DNA of 64,000 nucleotides from Clostridiales bacterium (GCA_022508445.1 JAFLVG010000001.1:62001-126000); one strand, 5' to 3'. Shown: positions 10,034 to 19,772, numbered from the stretch's first letter. Numbers and translations: made by a program. Notes: a model not told the origin generated them from the sequence alone.

Positions 10034-12454
10034 TTAAACTATAAAATTGATTAGCCGTTCGGGAATGACAATCACCTTTTTTGGCGTTGCGCCGTTAAGC
10101 GCGGCAACAACATCCTGCGATTGAAGCGCGAGCTTTTCCGCACTTTCACGGTCTACGCCTTGCGGTAAAACTATCTTGCACCGTATTTTGGAGTTTATCT
10201 GCACGGCGTATTCGGTTGTCGCTCGAATGAGCTTGCTTTTATCGCATCTCGGATACCAATATTCAAACACAGACTTATTGCCGCCCATCATGAAGTTGAG
10301 CTCCTCGCAAAAATGCGGAGCGAGCGGCGCCATGAGCTTTATGAACTCTCGAAGCACATACTTCAAATACGGAGGATAGTAAGACGCGTCTGTGCGGTAT
10401 TTGTACATCGCGTTCACAAGCTCCATAAGCCGCGCCACAGCCGTATTAAAGTGAAAGGCGCGTATATCCTTGGAAACCTGTTGAATGCAGTAGTTGAGCT
10501 CATAGTCGAGCGCCCCCGCCTTTTTCGACGACCTTACACTCTTCACCTCTTCAACGAGCCGCTCTATTCTGTCCATGAACTTTGCACAGGACGCAATGCC
10601 GTTATCGGACCACGGTCCGCCCTCGGTATAGTCGAAGCCGAACATCAAGTACAGGCGAAGCGCGTCCGAGCCGTACTTTTCGATGAGCGGATCTGCGGAA
10701 ACGACGTTGCCGCGTGTCTTGCTCATGCGGTATCCGTCGGTCCCCATGATGACACCCTGATGTACGAGCCGCTTGAACGGCTCTTTGAATTTCAAATAGC
10801 CGCAATCGTGCAAAAACTTTGTGATAAACCGCGAATACAATAGATGCGTGCAAGCATGTTCTGCGCCGCCGACGTAACAATCGACGGGTAGCATTGCGTT
10901 TACTGTGTCCTTATCGAACGGCTCGCGGCAGTTGTGCGCGTCTGGATAGCGCAGATAGTACCAAGACGAGCAAACAAACGTATCGAGGGTGTCGGTCTCA
11001 CGAACGGCCGGCCTGCCGCACTTCGGGCAAACCGTATTCGTAAACTCTTGACATTTTTTAAGCGGAGATTGTCCGTCGGGCGTGAAATTGACGTCGTGCG
11101 GCAGCAGTACGGGCAAATCCTCTTCGGGAACAGGCACAGTGCCGCAATGCTCGCAGTAAATAATCGGAATGGGTGCGCCCCAATATCTCTGGCGCGAAAC
11201 CGACCAGTCGCGCATGCGGTAGTTGACCTTCGGTCCGCCACGCCCCATTTTTTTGAGCTTTTTGAGAACGGCGAGCTTGCCGTCCGAAGACTTCATGCCG
11301 TCGAACTCGCCGCTGTTGCACATGACGCCGTACTCGGTGTACGGAAGCTCGTCACCTGTGTTTTCGCCTTTTATTACGCGCTTTATGGGTAAGTTGTTTT
11401 TAAGCGCAAACTCGTAATCGCGCGTGTCGTGCGCGGCAACGCCCATGACCGCACCCGTGCCGTAAGTGGAAAGGCAGTAGTCTGCGATATAAACAGGCAC
11501 TTTTTCTCCGCTAATCGGATTGATGCAGTAGCAACCGAGGAACACCCCCGTTTTATCTTTGGTAGTAGACGTGCGCTCTATTTCGGATTGCTTTGCCGTA
11601 GCCGCGACGTACTCGTCGACCGCCGCCCTGCACTCGGGCGTAACGAGCTTTTCGACGTAGGGATGCTCGGGCGCAAGCACGACGTAGCTGACGCCGAACA
11701 GCGTGTCGGCGCGCGTGGTGAAAACCGTTATGCCGTTGATACCGTTCTTTTTGTCGCACAGCTCGAAAACGACCTCGCCGCCAACCGACTTGCCTATCCA
11801 ATTGCGCTGCATTGTCTTTGTCTTTTCGGGCCAATGCAGGGTATTCAAATCGCGCAAAAGCTTCTCGGCGTAGTCGGTAATCTTAAAGAACCATTGCGTC
11901 ATTTCCTTGTGCACGACCTCGGTCTTGCAACGCTCGCACTTGCCGTCCACGACCTGCTCGTTTGCAATGACCGTTTGGCAGGACGGGCAATAATTGACGG
12001 GCGCTTTTTTCTGATACGCAAGCCCGTGTTTGTATAGCTGTAAAAACAGCCACTGCGTCCACTTGTAATAATCGGGCGCGCATGTTCTGAATTCGTGCGA
12101 CCAATCAACCATGGTACCCATATCGCGAAGCTGACGCTCCATAGTCGCAATATTTTCGTCGGTTGATTCTTTGGGATGAACACCCGTCTTTATCGCGTAG
12201 TTTTCGGCAGGCAGTCCGAACGCGTCAAAGCCCATTGGCTGAAAAACATTGCGGCCGTTCATGCGCATAAACCGCGCGTAAGAATCGGCAACGCCGTAGT
12301 TGTACCAATGCCCCATGTGGAGCTTTGCGCCCGACGGATAAGGAAGCATTTCCAAAACGTAACACTTCTTGCCTTTCTTGCTTATTTCGAAGGTATTTAG
12401 TCCGGTTGTATTCCAAATACCCTGCCACTTTCTTTCAATCTCGTTGTGGTCCAT
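10034..12454 (-). CDS. leuS: Leucyl-tRNA synthetase
   Basis: Class I synthetase that charges tRNA-Leu in the cytoplasm; 806 residues, normal for the bacterial form. The HIGH box reads HMGH (after YPSGAKL, about 43-53) and the KMSKS box reads RMSKTRGN. Between them are the CP1 editing domain (TTRADTLFG, later GTGAVMGVAAHD) and zinc-ribbon-like cysteine pairs (CPSC...CERC, CEHC...CPKC). The C-terminal anticodon-binding part is complete. It starts 47 bp after alaS and probably shares its transcript; no T-box leader is visible in front of it. Confidence 0.97.
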   Translation of the reverse strand: MDHNEIERKWQGIWNTTGLNTFEISKKGKKCYVLEMLPYPSGAKLHMGHWYNYGVADSYARFMRMNGRNVFQPMGFDAFGLPAENYAIKTGVHPKESTDENIATMERQLRDMGTMVDWSHEFRTCAPDYYKWTQWLFLQLYKHGLAYQKKAPVNYCPSCQTVIANEQVVDGKCERCKTEVVHKEMTQWFFKITDYAEKLLRDLNTLHWPEKTKTMQRNWIGKSVGGEVVFELCDKKNGINGITVFTTRADTLFGVSYVVLAPEHPYVEKLVTPECRAAVDEYVAATAKQSEIERTSTTKDKTGVFLGCYCINPISGEKVPVYIADYCLSTYGTGAVMGVAAHDTRDYEFALKNNLPIKRVIKGENTGDELPYTEYGVMCNSGEFDGMKSSDGKLAVLKKLKKMGRGGPKVNYRMRDWSVSRQRYWGAPIPIIYCEHCGTVPVPEEDLPVLLPHDVNFTPDGQSPLKKCQEFTNTVCPKCGRPAVRETDTLDTFVCSSWYYLRYPDAHNCREPFDKDTVNAMLPVDCYVGGAEHACTHLLYSRFITKFLHDCGYLKFKEPFKRLVHQGVIMGTDGYRMSKTRGNVVSADPLIEKYGSDALRLYLMFGFDYTEGGPWSDNGIASCAKFMDRIERLVEEVKSVRSSKKAGALDYELNYCIQQVSKDIRAFHFNTAVARLMELVNAMYKYRTDASYYPPYLKYVLREFIKLMAPLAPHFCEELNFMMGGNKSVFEYWYPRCDKSKLIRATTEYAVQINSKIRCKIVLPQGVDRESAEKLALQSQDVVAALNGATPKKVIVIPERLINFIV

Positions 12455-12501
12455 GACTGCCTCGTAAATTTATATGCGCGGAAAACGCGCCTCTTTATGC
12501 C

Positions 12502-14280
12502 TTATTCAAGAACAGCTTTAATGCGCCTAACGCCCGCACTGCTGCTTTGCTCTTTTACAATTTTAAAATGTCCGAGTTCGCCCGTTCTCGCCGCGTGCGG
12601 ACCGCCGCAAATCTCTTTGCTGTACTCGCCCATCGTATACACCTTGACTTTCTCGCCGTACTTCTGTGTGAACAGTCCGACCGCGCCTTGCGCCTTTGCC
12701 TCGTCAACCGTCATCTCCTCGCATACTACGGGAACATCCGCCTTAATCGCGGCATTAACCTTTTCCTCGACCGCTTTAAGCTCTTCGGGCGTCATAGCTC
12801 TGCCGAACGAAAAATCAAACCGTAGCCGCTCGGGCGTGATGTTGGATCCGCGTTGATTGACCGTAGGATCGTCAAGCACTTCTTTAAGCGCTTGGTGCAT
12901 GAGGTGAGTCGCCGTGTGAAGCCGCGCGGTAAGCTCGCCGGTGTCGGCAAGTCCGCCCTTAAACCGCTGTTCGGCGCCGGCGTGAGAAAGATTGCGGTGT
13001 TCTTCAAACCTCGCGTTAAAGCCGTCGACGTCCACCTTAAATCCGCGCTCGCGAGCAAGCTCCACCGTCATTTCGAGTGGAAATCCGTAAGTGTCGTAAA
13101 GACGGAAAGCCGACTTTCCGGGGATGGTGTCCGTCTGTAAAAACTTGCACAGCTTTTCAAATTCCTTCATGCCGTTTTCGAGCGTGCGCTCAAAACGTGA
13201 CTGCTCCTCGTCTATCTCGTGTTTAATCTTGTCGCGCGATGCGGCAAGCTCGGGATACGTGTCGGCGTAAATATCTACAACAACGTCCGCAATCGCGGAA
13301 TAGTCACCGCTCTTTAAGCCTATGCCTTGACCGAAACGAATCGCTCTGCGCAGAAGCCTGCGCAAGATGTAGCCCTGATCGACATTGGACGGCGTAACGC
13401 CGCGCTCGTCGCCGATGATGAATGTGGACGTCCTTATATGGTCTGCAACAACGCGTATCGCCTTTACGGCTTCTGTGTTGTTCACAGACTGTCCCGAAAG
13501 CTGTTCTATCTTTTTGACTATCGGCACGAACACGTCCGTATCGTATACGGACTTCAAGCCCAAAACGTTCATGAGCGCGCGTTCGAGTCCCATGCCGGTA
13601 TCGACGTTTTTCTGTTTGAGCGGAGTAAAGCTGCCGTCGGCGTTTTTGTTGTACTGCATGAACACGTCGTTCCAAACCTCGACGTACTTACCGCAGTCGC
13701 ATGCAGGCGAGCAGGCGTCACAGCACTTGTCTTTACCTGTGTCGTAGAACATTTCGGTGTCAGGTCCGCAAGGCCCGGTCTGACCGGCAGGTCCCCACCA
13801 ATTGTGCTTTTTGCCGAGGAAGAAAATGTTTTCCTTCTTGATTCCGCACTTTTCCCAAAGCTCTGCGGTGCGCTCGTCGCGCGGACAATCGTCGTCGCCT
13901 TCGAAAACCGTGACCGCTAGCCGATCGGGCGCGAGATTAAGCACTTTTGTCAAAAACTCATAGCTCCAAGGCACCATTTCGTCCTTGAAATAATCGCCCA
14001 AGCTCCAATTGCCGAGCATTTCGAAAAACGTGCAGTGCGAGCTGTCGCCCACCTCGTCGATATCGCCCGTACGAACGCACTTCTGCGTGTCGCAAAGTCT
14101 TTTACCGGCAGGGTGCGGCTGTCCCAAAAGATAAGGAACGAGCGGATGCATACCGGCCGTCGTAAACAGTACGGTCGGATCGTTTTCGGGAATAAGCGAC
14201 GCCGAAGAAATAGGCGTATGTCCGCGCTCCTTAAAGAACTCTATCCATTTTTTGCGAAGCTCGTCGCTTGTTAGTTTCAT
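12502..14280 (-). CDS. alaS: Alanyl-tRNA synthetase, short form without C-Ala domain
   Basis: Class II synthetase for tRNA-Ala. The catalytic core opens with the family motif around FFKERGHTPISSASLIP and FTTAGMHPLVPYLLGQ, and the editing domain has both zinc-binding parts, HTATH and CGGPH. The protein stops at 592 residues, right after the editing domain, whereas the common form is about 870 and carries an oligomerising C-Ala domain. A short class of about 590 residues is known in some Firmicutes and CPR bacteria, so this is probably natural rather than a frameshift: the reading ends with a typical GVRRIKAVLE and no continuation is seen before leuS. It precedes leuS by 47 bp. Confidence 0.95.
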   Translation of the reverse strand: MKLTSDELRKKWIEFFKERGHTPISSASLIPENDPTVLFTTAGMHPLVPYLLGQPHPAGKRLCDTQKCVRTGDIDEVGDSSHCTFFEMLGNWSLGDYFKDEMVPWSYEFLTKVLNLAPDRLAVTVFEGDDDCPRDERTAELWEKCGIKKENIFFLGKKHNWWGPAGQTGPCGPDTEMFYDTGKDKCCDACSPACDCGKYVEVWNDVFMQYNKNADGSFTPLKQKNVDTGMGLERALMNVLGLKSVYDTDVFVPIVKKIEQLSGQSVNNTEAVKAIRVVADHIRTSTFIIGDERGVTPSNVDQGYILRRLLRRAIRFGQGIGLKSGDYSAIADVVVDIYADTYPELAASRDKIKHEIDEEQSRFERTLENGMKEFEKLCKFLQTDTIPGKSAFRLYDTYGFPLEMTVELARERGFKVDVDGFNARFEEHRNLSHAGAEQRFKGGLADTGELTARLHTATHLMHQALKEVLDDPTVNQRGSNITPERLRFDFSFGRAMTPEELKAVEEKVNAAIKADVPVVCEEMTVDEAKAQGAVGLFTQKYGEKVKVYTMGEYSKEICGGPHAARTGELGHFKIVKEQSSSAGVRRIKAVLE

Positions 14281-14328
14281 AACGTCTCCTATCGCATTAA
14301 GTAAAGTAATTTTAAAAGCGTCCCGCTA

Positions 14329-14464
14329 TTCGAGGAGTAAATTTGCTTGCTTGCAACGGCAAATTTGCGATGAGAACAAATTAGGACTGATACTCCGCTA
14401 CTTGCAGCGGAACTTGCGTGCAACGCACGCGAGGAAGAAGTTCACTTCTTTTATAATACCTAAT
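14329..14464 (-). repeat. Structured intergenic repeat, copy A (three hairpins)
   Basis: Read on the minus strand it starts AATTAGGTATT directly after the stop of the SDR gene. Then come a hairpin GAAG/CTTC, a GC-rich hairpin GCGTGC/GCACGC with another small one (CCGCT/AGCGG), the string TAATTTGTTC, and a third AT-rich hairpin with TTGCAA in its loop, ending ATTTACTCCTCGAA. The same order of parts recurs at 33660-33784, and the last part at 26086-26151. No coding potential or transposase is visible. Confidence 0.7.
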
Positions 14465-15301
14465 TTATTTCAATTCCTCGTACAACTTTTTGATGCCGTT
14501 TTGTATTGTCGTTATGCGCACAGACATGGTGTCCGTGAGTTTAAGATTGCTCGCGCTGTATTCGGGTGCGGGCACGGGATTTTTGACAACTATCTCTATG
14601 TCGCCGCCGTCGCGTCTGACGAGTCGTTTGACCGCTTTTGCGATAGCGACGTAACTCATCTTGTCGGCAGATACGAGGTTGTAGTCGCCGCGCGGATAAT
14701 CGCCGCGCAAAAACTCGGCGATGACTTTGACAGCGTCGTCAACCGATATCGCACTGACTGTTCGATCGCGGTCGATAACGATTTGGCGCTTGCCGCGCGC
14801 GCCTGCCGCTACAATTTTGTTAATCGGGCGCGTCATTCCGCCGCCTGCGCCGTAAACGTTGAAAATACGAAGTACGGTCGTTATCTTATCCTTGCTCGCA
14901 AGAAGGTTTATGAGATATCTGCCCAAGCCGTAGCCGTCGGAAGGAATGTGCTTTCCGAACATATCCTCGCTGAAATCGACTATGGGGCGGCTTCTGTCGA
15001 ACTCCGCGCCGTCGCCGACCGTCACGAGCTTTTTCACGCCGTGAGCAATCGCCATGTACTGAATATTCTTGAACATAATGAGGTTATCCGCTTCGAGCTT
15101 TTCGTTCTCACCGCGCTCCGAAAGCCCGGCAAGGTGCAGGACGGCGTCGAACTTATTGCTTTCGAAAACCGCAGAGACCGAACGCGCGTCGGTAAGGTCC
15201 ATTTGCTCGTGCGTGGGCGCTACTATATCGAATACCTTTTTGTACTTTTTGACAAACGTCTTGCCTATAAAGCCGCTTCCGCCTGTGACAAGTATTTTCA
15301 T
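14465..15301 (-). CDS. NAD(P)-dependent epimerase/dehydratase (extended SDR)
   Basis: The 278-residue protein starts with the Rossmann glycine motif GGSGFIG after MKILVT and contains FNVYG near the middle, as in extended SDRs such as nucleotide-sugar epimerases. Where the family normally has Tyr-x-x-x-Lys it reads YGLGR, so the lysine is replaced by arginine. Substrate is unknown. GGAG lies ten bases before the ATG. It sits between glnS (87 bp gap) and alaS (184 bp gap holding repeat copy A), with no sugar-pathway neighbours that would show its role. Confidence 0.85.
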   Translation of the reverse strand: MKILVTGGSGFIGKTFVKKYKKVFDIVAPTHEQMDLTDARSVSAVFESNKFDAVLHLAGLSERGENEKLEADNLIMFKNIQYMAIAHGVKKLVTVGDGAEFDRSRPIVDFSEDMFGKHIPSDGYGLGRYLINLLASKDKITTVLRIFNVYGAGGGMTRPINKIVAAGARGKRQIVIDRDRTVSAISVDDAVKVIAEFLRGDYPRGDYNLVSADKMSYVAIAKAVKRLVRRDGGDIEIVVKNPVPAPEYSASNLKLTDTMSVRITTIQNGIKKLYEELK

Positions 15302-15388
15302 AATGTTTTCTCCTTTTCGGCGACATGCCGCTGCCGCGACAAATTCGACCGATGTTTATGCCGGTAGTCGCGCCGCGACAATTTTATA

Positions 15389-17038
15389 CTATTTAATCTT
15401 GAACGTGGATTTCAGCTCCACAACGCAGTTGAACGCATTTTCGATTTTACTGTCTCGCGCAAAATACCCGATGCGGAAAAACTGCACACCCTCGCCCGCT
15501 TTCAAGTCTTTTACGGCGGCTTCGGCTTTTGCCGTGCCGGTAACAAGCGAATCGCGGTTGATGCGTTCGGTAAAATCGCCCTCGCCGTCGGGAACAATCG
15601 CAGAGAAGTTTCTTATCTCGATGTCCTCCGCGCTGTCGCGGTCCACCCACTGAATGACGCCCTTTGCCTTGACCTCGTCGGTCTTTTCGCAGTAGATTTT
15701 GACGACCTTTCCGCTGTCGTCCGTGTCATAGCCCACGCAACGCACGATAAACGAATTTTTAAGCCGCGCAAGACCACCCGGCACAAGCCTGTGATATCCT
15801 TTGGGCGGATCGGGCATAAAGTCCTCGCGGTTGATATAAAGTCTGGGCGTAAGCCTTATATTGCGCGTGACGACGGGCGTAGTGCTTGTCGGAGGATCTA
15901 TGGGCGTGGGGTGCGGAACAACGTACTCGCCGCCCTCTGTCACCTCTATATCCTCTTTGTAGCCATTTTCGAGATTGACTATGTCGAGCTCTACGGGATC
16001 GGGAACGACCATGTAACGCTTTGCAACGGCGTTAAGCTCGTCGCGCACGCAGTCGTTGAACTGCGCGGCGTCCACCGTGCCGACCGACTTTGCAAGCCCC
16101 ACCTCGTTGCAGAACGCGACAATCGCGTGCGACGGCACGCCGCGCCGACGAAGCCCCGAAAGCGTAGGCATGCGCGGATCGTCCCAGCCGTCCACGACGT
16201 TCGTGTCCACAAGCTGTTTCAAGTACCGCTTGCTCATGACCGTGTCGGTAAGGCTGAGCCTTGCAAACTCTATTTGTCTGGGCTTATGCTCTGTGTCGCA
16301 GTTGTCGATAAACCAATCGTACAACGGGCGGTGGTCTTCGAACTCCATGGTACAGCACGAATGCGTAATTCCCTCAACCGCGTCTTCAAGCGGATGCGCA
16401 AAGTCGTACATGGGGTACATGCACCACTTATCGCCTGTGCGGTGGTGCGGAGTGTGAAGAACTCTGTAAACAACGGGATCGCGCATGTTCATATTGGGCG
16501 ACGCCATATCTATCTTTGCCCGAAGCACCATGCCGCCGTCCTTGACGGAACCGCTTTGCATTTTGTCGAAAAGAAGAAGATTCTCTTTGACCGAGCGATT
16601 ACGGAAAGGCGAATTTTTGCCGGCTTCCGTGAGCGTGCCGCGCATAAGCCTTATTTCGTCGGGCGTACTTTCATCAACGTACGCCAAGCCCTTTTTGATG
16701 AGCGTAACAGCGCAGTCGCGCATGTACTCGAAATAATCGGACGCATAGTACACGCCTGCCGGAGTGAAACCGAGCCAATTTATGTCGTAAAGAATCTGAT
16801 CGCAAAAGTCGGCGTCCTCCTTGACGGGGTTTGTATCGTCAAACCGAAGATTGCATATCCCTCCGAACTTTTTGGACGTCGAAAAGTTAAAGCACGCCGC
16901 TTTTGCGTGGCCTATGTGCAACCTTCCGTTGGGCTCGGGCGGAAACCGCATGACAACGCTTTTCACCTTGCCGCTTTTGAGATCGTTTATTATTATGTCC
17001 TCTATAAAGTTGGAGGGCGTTATTTTATCCAAATCCAT
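15389..17038 (-). CDS. glnS: Glutaminyl-tRNA synthetase
   Basis: Class Ic synthetase that charges tRNA-Gln directly. The catalytic start FPPEPNGRLHIGHAKA holds the HIGH box, the KMSKS-equivalent reads VMSKRYL, and the C-terminal half is the beta-barrel anticodon-binding domain with the GlnRS-type ending (DSLVTGTAKAE). Its presence suggests this organism does not depend only on the GatCAB route for Gln-tRNA. I chose ATG at 17038, which gives the usual N-terminus (MDLDKITPSNFIED); an in-frame GTG at 17059 would add seven residues, and neither has a strong ribosome site. It follows fhs by 57 bp. Confidence 0.95.
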   Translation of the reverse strand: MDLDKITPSNFIEDIIINDLKSGKVKSVVMRFPPEPNGRLHIGHAKAACFNFSTSKKFGGICNLRFDDTNPVKEDADFCDQILYDINWLGFTPAGVYYASDYFEYMRDCAVTLIKKGLAYVDESTPDEIRLMRGTLTEAGKNSPFRNRSVKENLLLFDKMQSGSVKDGGMVLRAKIDMASPNMNMRDPVVYRVLHTPHHRTGDKWCMYPMYDFAHPLEDAVEGITHSCCTMEFEDHRPLYDWFIDNCDTEHKPRQIEFARLSLTDTVMSKRYLKQLVDTNVVDGWDDPRMPTLSGLRRRGVPSHAIVAFCNEVGLAKSVGTVDAAQFNDCVRDELNAVAKRYMVVPDPVELDIVNLENGYKEDIEVTEGGEYVVPHPTPIDPPTSTTPVVTRNIRLTPRLYINREDFMPDPPKGYHRLVPGGLARLKNSFIVRCVGYDTDDSGKVVKIYCEKTDEVKAKGVIQWVDRDSAEDIEIRNFSAIVPDGEGDFTERINRDSLVTGTAKAEAAVKDLKAGEGVQFFRIGYFARDSKIENAFNCVVELKSTFKIK

Positions 17039-17095
17039 ATAACCGTACCCACTATGCACAAAAGTTAAAGTCGCGCTTAAATAATTCCTAAATGA

Positions 17096-18688
17096 TTAAA
17101 ACAGTCCCGATATTTTTCCGTTCTCTATCTTCATGCCCACGGCGTTGGGAACTTTGGGAAGACCGGGCATGAGCAGAATGTCGCCTGCAATCGCAACAAC
17201 GAATCCTGCGGCCGCGCGGTATTGAACGTCGCGGACTGTTATGGTAAAGCCCTCCGGCCTACCCAACTTCTTGGGATCGTCGGACAGCGAATACTGCGTT
17301 TTTGCAATGCAAACGGGCAACTTATCCACACCGAGCGGAAGCATTTTTTCGAGGCTCTTTTTAGCCTTTGCAGTCCAAACGACGTTCTTTGCGCCGTAAA
17401 TCTTTGTCGCAACCTTTTCCACTTTTTCCACAACGGTGTCGCCGTCGTCGTAAGTAAATTGCAGTTTTGCCTTTCCGCTCGCGGCCTTGACCACCGCCTC
17501 GGCAAGCTCGGTAGCGCCGTTGCCGCCCTTTGCCCAGCATTCGCACAGCACGGCTTCCGCGCCCTGCGCTTTGACTGCGGACTTGACTTGTTCGATCTCC
17601 TCTTTCGTGTCGTCGGTGAATCTGTTGATTGCGACGACTACGTTTTGACCGAACACGTTTTTGATGTTTTCGATGTGCTTCAAAAGATTGCCCATGCCGA
17701 GCGCGAGATCTCCGCCGCCTCCGTATTTGAGCGCGCGAATGGTCGCGACAAGCACGGTCGCCGACGGAACGATGCCCGACGTGCGGCACTTGATGTCATA
17801 GAACTTCTCCGCGCCGAGGTCTGCGCCGAAGCCTGCCTCGGTGACGACGTAATCGGCGTAGCTTGCCGCCGTCTTTGTCGCAATGACCGAATTGCAGCCG
17901 TGCGCGATGTTTGCAAACGGTCCGCCGTGAACGAACGCAGGCGTACCTTCGAGCGTTTGAACGAGATTGGGCTTTGCCGCGTCTTTAAGAAGCACCGCCA
18001 TAGCCTCGTTCGCGCCGAGATCGCTCGCCGTTACGGGCTTGCCTTCGTAATCGTATCCTACGATAATTCTTCCCAACCGAACTTTGAGATCGTCGAAATC
18101 GGCGGCAAGGCAAAGCGTCGCCATGACCTCGCTCGCGGCCGTGATGTTGAATCCGTCGTCGCGAGCGCCCGAGCCGGCGTTTACTACTATCGAGCGAAGC
18201 GCGCGGTCGTTGCAGTCCATACAGCGGTTAAACGTCACCTTAGCTATTTTAAGCGGATTACCGAAATACAAGCTGTTGTCTATCATCGCGCAGAGCAGGT
18301 TGTTCGCGGCGGTAATCGCGTGAAGATCGCCGGTAAAATGCAGGTTGATGTCGTCCATGGGCAATATTTGCGCCATGCCGCCGCCGGTCGCTCCGCCCTT
18401 CATCCCGAAAACAGGTCCGAGCGACGGCTCGCGAAGAGCGAGCGCGGTCTTTTTGCCTATCTTGTTAAGACCGTCCGCAAGACCTATGGACACCGTAGAT
18501 TTCCCCTCGCCGGCCGGCGTGGGATTGATAGCCGTGACCAAAATTATTTTGGCTTTGGGCGCGAACTTGGGATTCACTTTCGCGACGTAGTCCCCATAGC
18601 GGTACACATTGTCGATTCCGATTTTTGCCGCTATCTTTTCGATAGGTTGAGGTTTTGCCTCGTAAGCGATTTCGATGTCCGTTTTCAT
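17096..18688 (-). CDS. fhs: Formate--tetrahydrofolate ligase
   Basis: ATP-dependent ligase forming 10-formyl-THF from formate and THF, feeding one-carbon metabolism. The P-loop PTPAGEGKST and the EPSLGPVFG, GGATGGGMAQ and NLHFTGD motifs are all present. At 530 residues it is slightly shorter than the common 556. Upstream lies a promoter and a leader of about 80 nt with a small GCGC-AAAA-GCGC hairpin; GGAG precedes the ATG. It could be cotranscribed with glnS. Confidence 0.96.
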   Translation of the reverse strand: MKTDIEIAYEAKPQPIEKIAAKIGIDNVYRYGDYVAKVNPKFAPKAKIILVTAINPTPAGEGKSTVSIGLADGLNKIGKKTALALREPSLGPVFGMKGGATGGGMAQILPMDDINLHFTGDLHAITAANNLLCAMIDNSLYFGNPLKIAKVTFNRCMDCNDRALRSIVVNAGSGARDDGFNITAASEVMATLCLAADFDDLKVRLGRIIVGYDYEGKPVTASDLGANEAMAVLLKDAAKPNLVQTLEGTPAFVHGGPFANIAHGCNSVIATKTAASYADYVVTEAGFGADLGAEKFYDIKCRTSGIVPSATVLVATIRALKYGGGGDLALGMGNLLKHIENIKNVFGQNVVVAINRFTDDTKEEIEQVKSAVKAQGAEAVLCECWAKGGNGATELAEAVVKAASGKAKLQFTYDDGDTVVEKVEKVATKIYGAKNVVWTAKAKKSLEKMLPLGVDKLPVCIAKTQYSLSDDPKKLGRPEGFTITVRDVQYRAAAGFVVAIAGDILLMPGLPKVPNAVGMKIENGKISGLF

Positions 18689-18770
18689 AAAAACTCCTTA
18701 TCTTTTGCGCTTTTGCGCGAATTTATCATTTTGAAATTCAGATTATCCCGTATGGCACATTTATACAAAA

Positions 18771-18800
18771 ATTATATAGCAAAACCGCGGCGTTTGTCAA
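18771..18800 (-). promoter_or_regulatory. Promoter for fhs
   Basis: TTGACA, 18-bp spacer, TATAAT on the minus strand, about 80 bp before the fhs start. The leader between shows no recognisable riboswitch. Confidence 0.65.
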
Positions 18801-18840
18801 TTATAATCGCTAACATCATTAATCATAATGAGCAGTCTGA

Positions 18841-19725
18841 CTAAGCTGTTTGCGGTGTCGAAGCAGCACCGCCGTCGGCTGTCGTTTCCGCTCCCAAAAT
18901 ATCGAGCAAACGCTCATCGCTCGGCCGCGTAAATACGCCGAGGCTCAGTGTCGAGTCGCCGCCTTCTCCGCTGCATATAAGCTCTATGATTTTCAAACGC
19001 TTTCGCTCTGCGAATTGCCTTTCGAACTGCGAGTATTCGTCCTTTGAAGAAAAGTCATTATTGCACGGCACAAGCCGCACCGCGCCCGATTTAACTAGTG
19101 CGTCCAAACGCTTGACCGCATGTGCGTCACCGTAAAGACAAAGCGCCTTGTACGCGCCGTCAAGCACTTTCGCTCCGATAAGCGTGTCGGCGGCGGTAAT
19201 AACTCGGTCGTCCGTAAAGCACGAGAATGCGAGTAAGTATCCGACTTCGGACGGCGCGCGTTCGAATTTATCCACCGGTGCGGAAAGCCATTTTGTAAAC
19301 CCGTAGCAAAGCAGAGCCGCAAGCACGATGAAAACGAGTATGTCGGACAGGAGGCGCACCGCCCATATATCGAGAACGGAGCGAACGACCACGTCGCACA
19401 AATACGCGAACGCACCTGCCGCCAAAAGCCCGAGAACGATTGCGGCAATGCCCTTTGCGCCCATGCGCGAAGCGAGAGCGCCTGTACTTTTTGCAATGCC
19501 CTCACCAAGCCTATACAGCGGCTTTGCCGAAAGCCCGAATATAGCGGCGCATACGACGGACGAAACAACGGTAATGCCTATTTTAAACTCGCGGCGCGCC
19601 GCGTTCGGGAAGTATACAAAATATTGCCACAGCGACAGTGCCGCCACCGCGCCGCCGATAACCGCTAAAACCGCGCAAAGTATAAATAATTTTTTTCGAT
19701 CGTAAATGTGTTGTACGTTTGTCAT
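18841..19725 (-). CDS. Four-span membrane protein, C-terminal domain possibly PIN-like
   Basis: The 294-residue protein has four hydrophobic segments (about 13-40, 48-72, 90-110 and 118-142), then a soluble C-terminal domain of about 130 residues and a low-complexity Ala/Thr tail. Four spans followed by a soluble domain recalls YacL-type PIN/TRAM proteins, but I do not see the conserved acidic residues clearly, so the function is open. GGAAGG lies four bases before the ATG. It follows recD2 by 47 bp and probably belongs to the metK-recD2 operon. Confidence 0.7.
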   Translation of the reverse strand: MTNVQHIYDRKKLFILCAVLAVIGGAVAALSLWQYFVYFPNAARREFKIGITVVSSVVCAAIFGLSAKPLYRLGEGIAKSTGALASRMGAKGIAAIVLGLLAAGAFAYLCDVVVRSVLDIWAVRLLSDILVFIVLAALLCYGFTKWLSAPVDKFERAPSEVGYLLAFSCFTDDRVITAADTLIGAKVLDGAYKALCLYGDAHAVKRLDALVKSGAVRLVPCNNDFSSKDEYSQFERQFAERKRLKIIELICSGEGGDSTLSLGVFTRPSDERLLDILGAETTADGGAASTPQTA

Positions 19726-19772
19726 ATTGCCTTCCGAAAAGATGTGTATTTGTCTTAAACCGCTAATTGCGT

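Noticed and set aside
14252..15367. 371-codon open frame on the plus strand opposite the SDR gene and running across repeat copy A
   Set aside because: Shadow with no family motif; it crosses a structured repeat and a gene end.
15330..15385. Direct repeat GCCGCGACAA (two copies about 40 bp apart) upstream of the SDR gene
   Set aside because: Short, GC-rich and without dyad partner or promoter context; chance is likely.
15791..17068. 425-codon open frame on the plus strand opposite glnS
   Set aside because: Shadow of glnS; no recognisable motif.
17222..18844. 540-codon open frame on the plus strand opposite fhs
   Set aside because: Shadow of fhs: rich in Arg, Val and Leu with no domain pattern, and fhs is complete and conserved.
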